A stretch of DNA of 64,000 nt from Paraburkholderia fynbosensis. Lineage in GTDB: Bacteria > Pseudomonadota > Gammaproteobacteria > Burkholderiales > Burkholderiaceae. The stretch lies in NCBI RefSeq assembly GCF_902859935.1, contig NZ_CADIKI010000013.1, positions 1 to 64,000 of the forward strand. The letters run 5' to 3'. The notes under the pieces are model-generated. The model was not told where the DNA came from and made no database searches. It was given only the letters and a program-made list of their open reading frames with translations. This document shows positions 62,679 through 64,000 of this stretch, piece by piece (within the stretch, counting starts at the first letter, position 1; the number at the start of each line of letters is the position of its first letter). The position numbers were made by a program, and so were the translations under genes.

Positions 62679-62912
62679 TCAGATGGTTACGCTGCTCGCG
62701 TCGATCCAGCGCACTGCCCAGTCGCGTGCATGGGCGATGGCGGCGCGTTCATCACGGAAGCGCAATTCGTTAGGGAAGAAACGGTTGGCGACCAGCTCGC
62801 CGTCGCTCGAGCGCGAGATCACCACATAAGGTTGCCAAGTGCCATCGCCGGCGCGCGCCGGCGCGCAATTCAACAAGTAGCCGCGATGTGTGAATGCAGC
62901 ATCGAAGTGCAT
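62679..62912 (-). CDS. small conserved hypothetical protein
   Basis: 77 residues with a compact, soluble composition (FTHRGYLLNCAPARAG, YVVISRSSDGELVANRFFPN, AIAHARDWAVRWID), probably a beta-beta-alpha fold. Recurs in Burkholderiaceae as a hypothetical; no function is known to me. No export signal, no operon partner in close range. Confidence 0.65.
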   Translation of the reverse strand: MHFDAAFTHRGYLLNCAPARAGDGTWQPYVVISRSSDGELVANRFFPNELRFRDERAAIAHARDWAVRWIDASSVTI

Positions 62913-63235
62913 GAGTCACCGCCCTGACGCCCCGTAAAAATGTTTTAAGTAGCGCGGCCTTTCGTTCGTTGTTTCCGACCATGGTGAGTTAGTCGGGGCC
63001 CTGTCGTCAATTTAACCGCGCTTCGCTCGTCGGAGTAAGATCATACTCTGTAGAAAATACGCGTCCATTAAAAAAAACGAAAAGAATCGCCGACGCAATC
63101 GCCAGGTGAAATGTCCTCACATGCATCGCGCTGCAAGCGTGGGGTATGCGCATTGTAAGTGACGCGTGCAAGGGCGTCGGGCCAGGCGGTACGGGTTTTG
63201 CTGACCTTCGACCATGTCCTCTTCAAGGAGAACCC
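62913..63235. other. intergenic, no gene recognised
   Basis: 323 bases between the small hypothetical and the disordered protein gene. The section around 63000-63110 is AT-richer and could hold the rightward promoter. AAGGAG at 63225-63230 serves the next gene. Confidence 0.4.
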
Positions 63236-63691
63236 ATGATGAACAGCGATATCAACAAGCCAGCAGACGTCGCGAAGCAGGCGGCTGCAAGCGGCCCGAG
63301 CTCGGCGGAATTGCACAACGACCGCACGCACGACAGCACGGTAGACACCGACGGCAAGAACCTCGAAGCCGCGCGCATCGCGGGTTACCGGCCTATCTCG
63401 CCCGACGAGATCACCACCAGCAACGCGTCGCTGGAGAACAGCGTGCCCGAGGCGCTCGACGGCATGGCCGGCTTCGACAGCCGGGTTGGTGGCAATCATC
63501 TGCTGCTCGCGCTCGAACCCGGCTACACGGTCATCGACAAAGGCATGATCGAACCGCAAGGCGGGTACTCCGCCGATCACCAGTTCGACGATCCACGTCC
63601 AGTGGGCAGCCGCCAGGATCGCGGCCGTATCCATTATGCGCTGAATCATTTTCGGCCCACGCGCGTGATCGAATTACACCGGGTGAAATAA
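63236..63691 (+). CDS. hydrophilic protein of unknown function, DUF-type
   Basis: 151 residues, polar with little hydrophobic core; the first part (SDINKPADVAKQAAASGPSS) looks disordered. No signal peptide. Two ATGs lie at 63236 and 63239; both suit the AAGGAG at 63225-63230, so the start is uncertain by one codon. Possible stress- or host-related protein, but I do not recognise a family. Followed by a hairpin. Confidence 0.65.
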   Translation: MMNSDINKPADVAKQAAASGPSSAELHNDRTHDSTVDTDGKNLEAARIAGYRPISPDEITTSNASLENSVPEALDGMAGFDSRVGGNHLLLALEPGYTVIDKGMIEPQGGYSADHQFDDPRPVGSRQDRGRIHYALNHFRPTRVIELHRVK

Positions 63692-63733
63692 GCGCGGGCG
63701 GCAATTCCGCTGCCGTTTGAATCCCGCGCTTAT
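63691..63733 (+). terminator. possible terminator with nested stem
   Basis: AGCGCGGG at 63691-63698 pairs with CCCGCGCT at 63723-63730, with a second inner stem CGGCA/TGCCG at 63699-63715, followed by TATT. T-run is short. Confidence 0.55.
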
Positions 63734-63905
63734 TCCTATTAATCATTGAATATCATCGCGCGCACCGTTTGAATAATGGCGCGCGCTTTGCTTCGGATCG
63801 ATTGGAAACTCAGAGTTGCGAGACCTGGGCGCCAGCGCGGCTTTTTCTCCGCGCCGATCCTCGACACAATCGAGCCCACGTCAACCACGCTCAACGGAGC
63901 AACCG

Positions 63906-64000
63906 ATGAAAAAAATCGTCGTGATCGGCGCGGCCGGCACACTGGGCCGGGCCGTCAGTGCGCAATTGCAGGCGCGTCATCAAGTGATCGAAGTGGGCGC
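63906..64000 (+). CDS. short-chain dehydrogenase-like protein, truncated at window edge
   Basis: The first 31 codons only, MKKIVVIGAAGTLGRAVSAQ then LQARHQVIEVG. The GAAGTLG Rossmann motif and overall start match the shortened SDR-like gene at 43974, so this may be its paralogue. GGAGCAACCG precedes the ATG. Whether it keeps the catalytic Tyr-Lys cannot be seen. Confidence 0.8.
   Translation, partial: MKKIVVIGAAGTLGRAVSAQLQARHQVIEVG

Noticed and set aside
1..64000. tRNA, rRNA, integrase or phage attachment sites
   Set aside because: None was recognised by eye; a dedicated search (tRNA model, direct-repeat scan) was not possible, so short tRNA-like sequences could have been missed.

Overview
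The window looks like a chromosomal segment of a Burkholderiaceae bacterium, most likely Paraburkholderia or a close relative. The reasons are high GC, a classical Burkholderia-type porin, a pcaIJ/pcaBDC arrangement with a divergent LysR regulator, an EpsC-type serine acetyltransferase and several small proteins in the style of this family. This is inference from gene content; no rRNA or tRNA gene was seen. All coordinates and starts were set by hand from reading frames and ribosome binding sites.

Layout. 0.3-7.2 kb is accessory: a tiny exported protein made of nonapeptide repeats, a large ATPase-type LuxR regulator, a lipoprotein hydrolase, a DUF4242 protein, two overlapping small exported ORFs and an FmdB zinc ribbon. 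7.6-12.1 kb is one large autotransporter whose passenger contains a duplicated block of about 1.17 kb. 13.0-16.6 kb holds an orphan sugar-binding protein, a DUF1479 oxygenase and a divergent AraC regulator.

16.9-32.1 kb is the most distinctive region. It is a leftward set of eleven genes with a divergent TetR regulator: a 6-hydroxynicotinate reductase-like protein, an ApbE-like UPF0280 protein, two DUF1185 proteins, a fused branched-chain-type permease, two ATPases, an enamidase-like amidohydrolase, a two-subunit molybdenum hydroxylase whose large subunit carries three haem c sites, and a periplasmic binding protein. Together these read as uptake, hydroxylation, ring reduction and ring opening of a nicotinate-like N-heterocycle, a route best known from the anaerobe Eubacterium barkeri.

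32.3-38.0 kb is the protocatechuate branch of the beta-ketoadipate pathway (pcaIJ, pcaBDC, LysR). 38.1-52.8 kb is mixed: folE, an EamA transporter, a DedA-rhodanese fusion, a diguanylate cyclase, a CHAD protein, an SDR-like protein, a PiT phosphate transporter and PPK2 (the CHAD, PiT and PPK2 genes form a phosphate/polyphosphate neighbourhood), a VOC protein, an HtrA-like protease with no visible export signal, gamma-glutamyltransferase and a DHA2-type efflux pump.

53.0-56.4 kb is a tight four-gene cassette: CDP-alcohol phosphatidyltransferase, Fe(II)/2OG-type oxygenase, flippase-like membrane protein and nucleotidyltransferase. It has the parts needed to make and translocate an unusual phospho-head-group lipid. 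56.6-64.0 kb contains small exported proteins, a porin preceded by two leftward terminators (possible small RNA), a membrane hydrolase, an AraC regulator with epsC, and a truncated SDR at the window edge.
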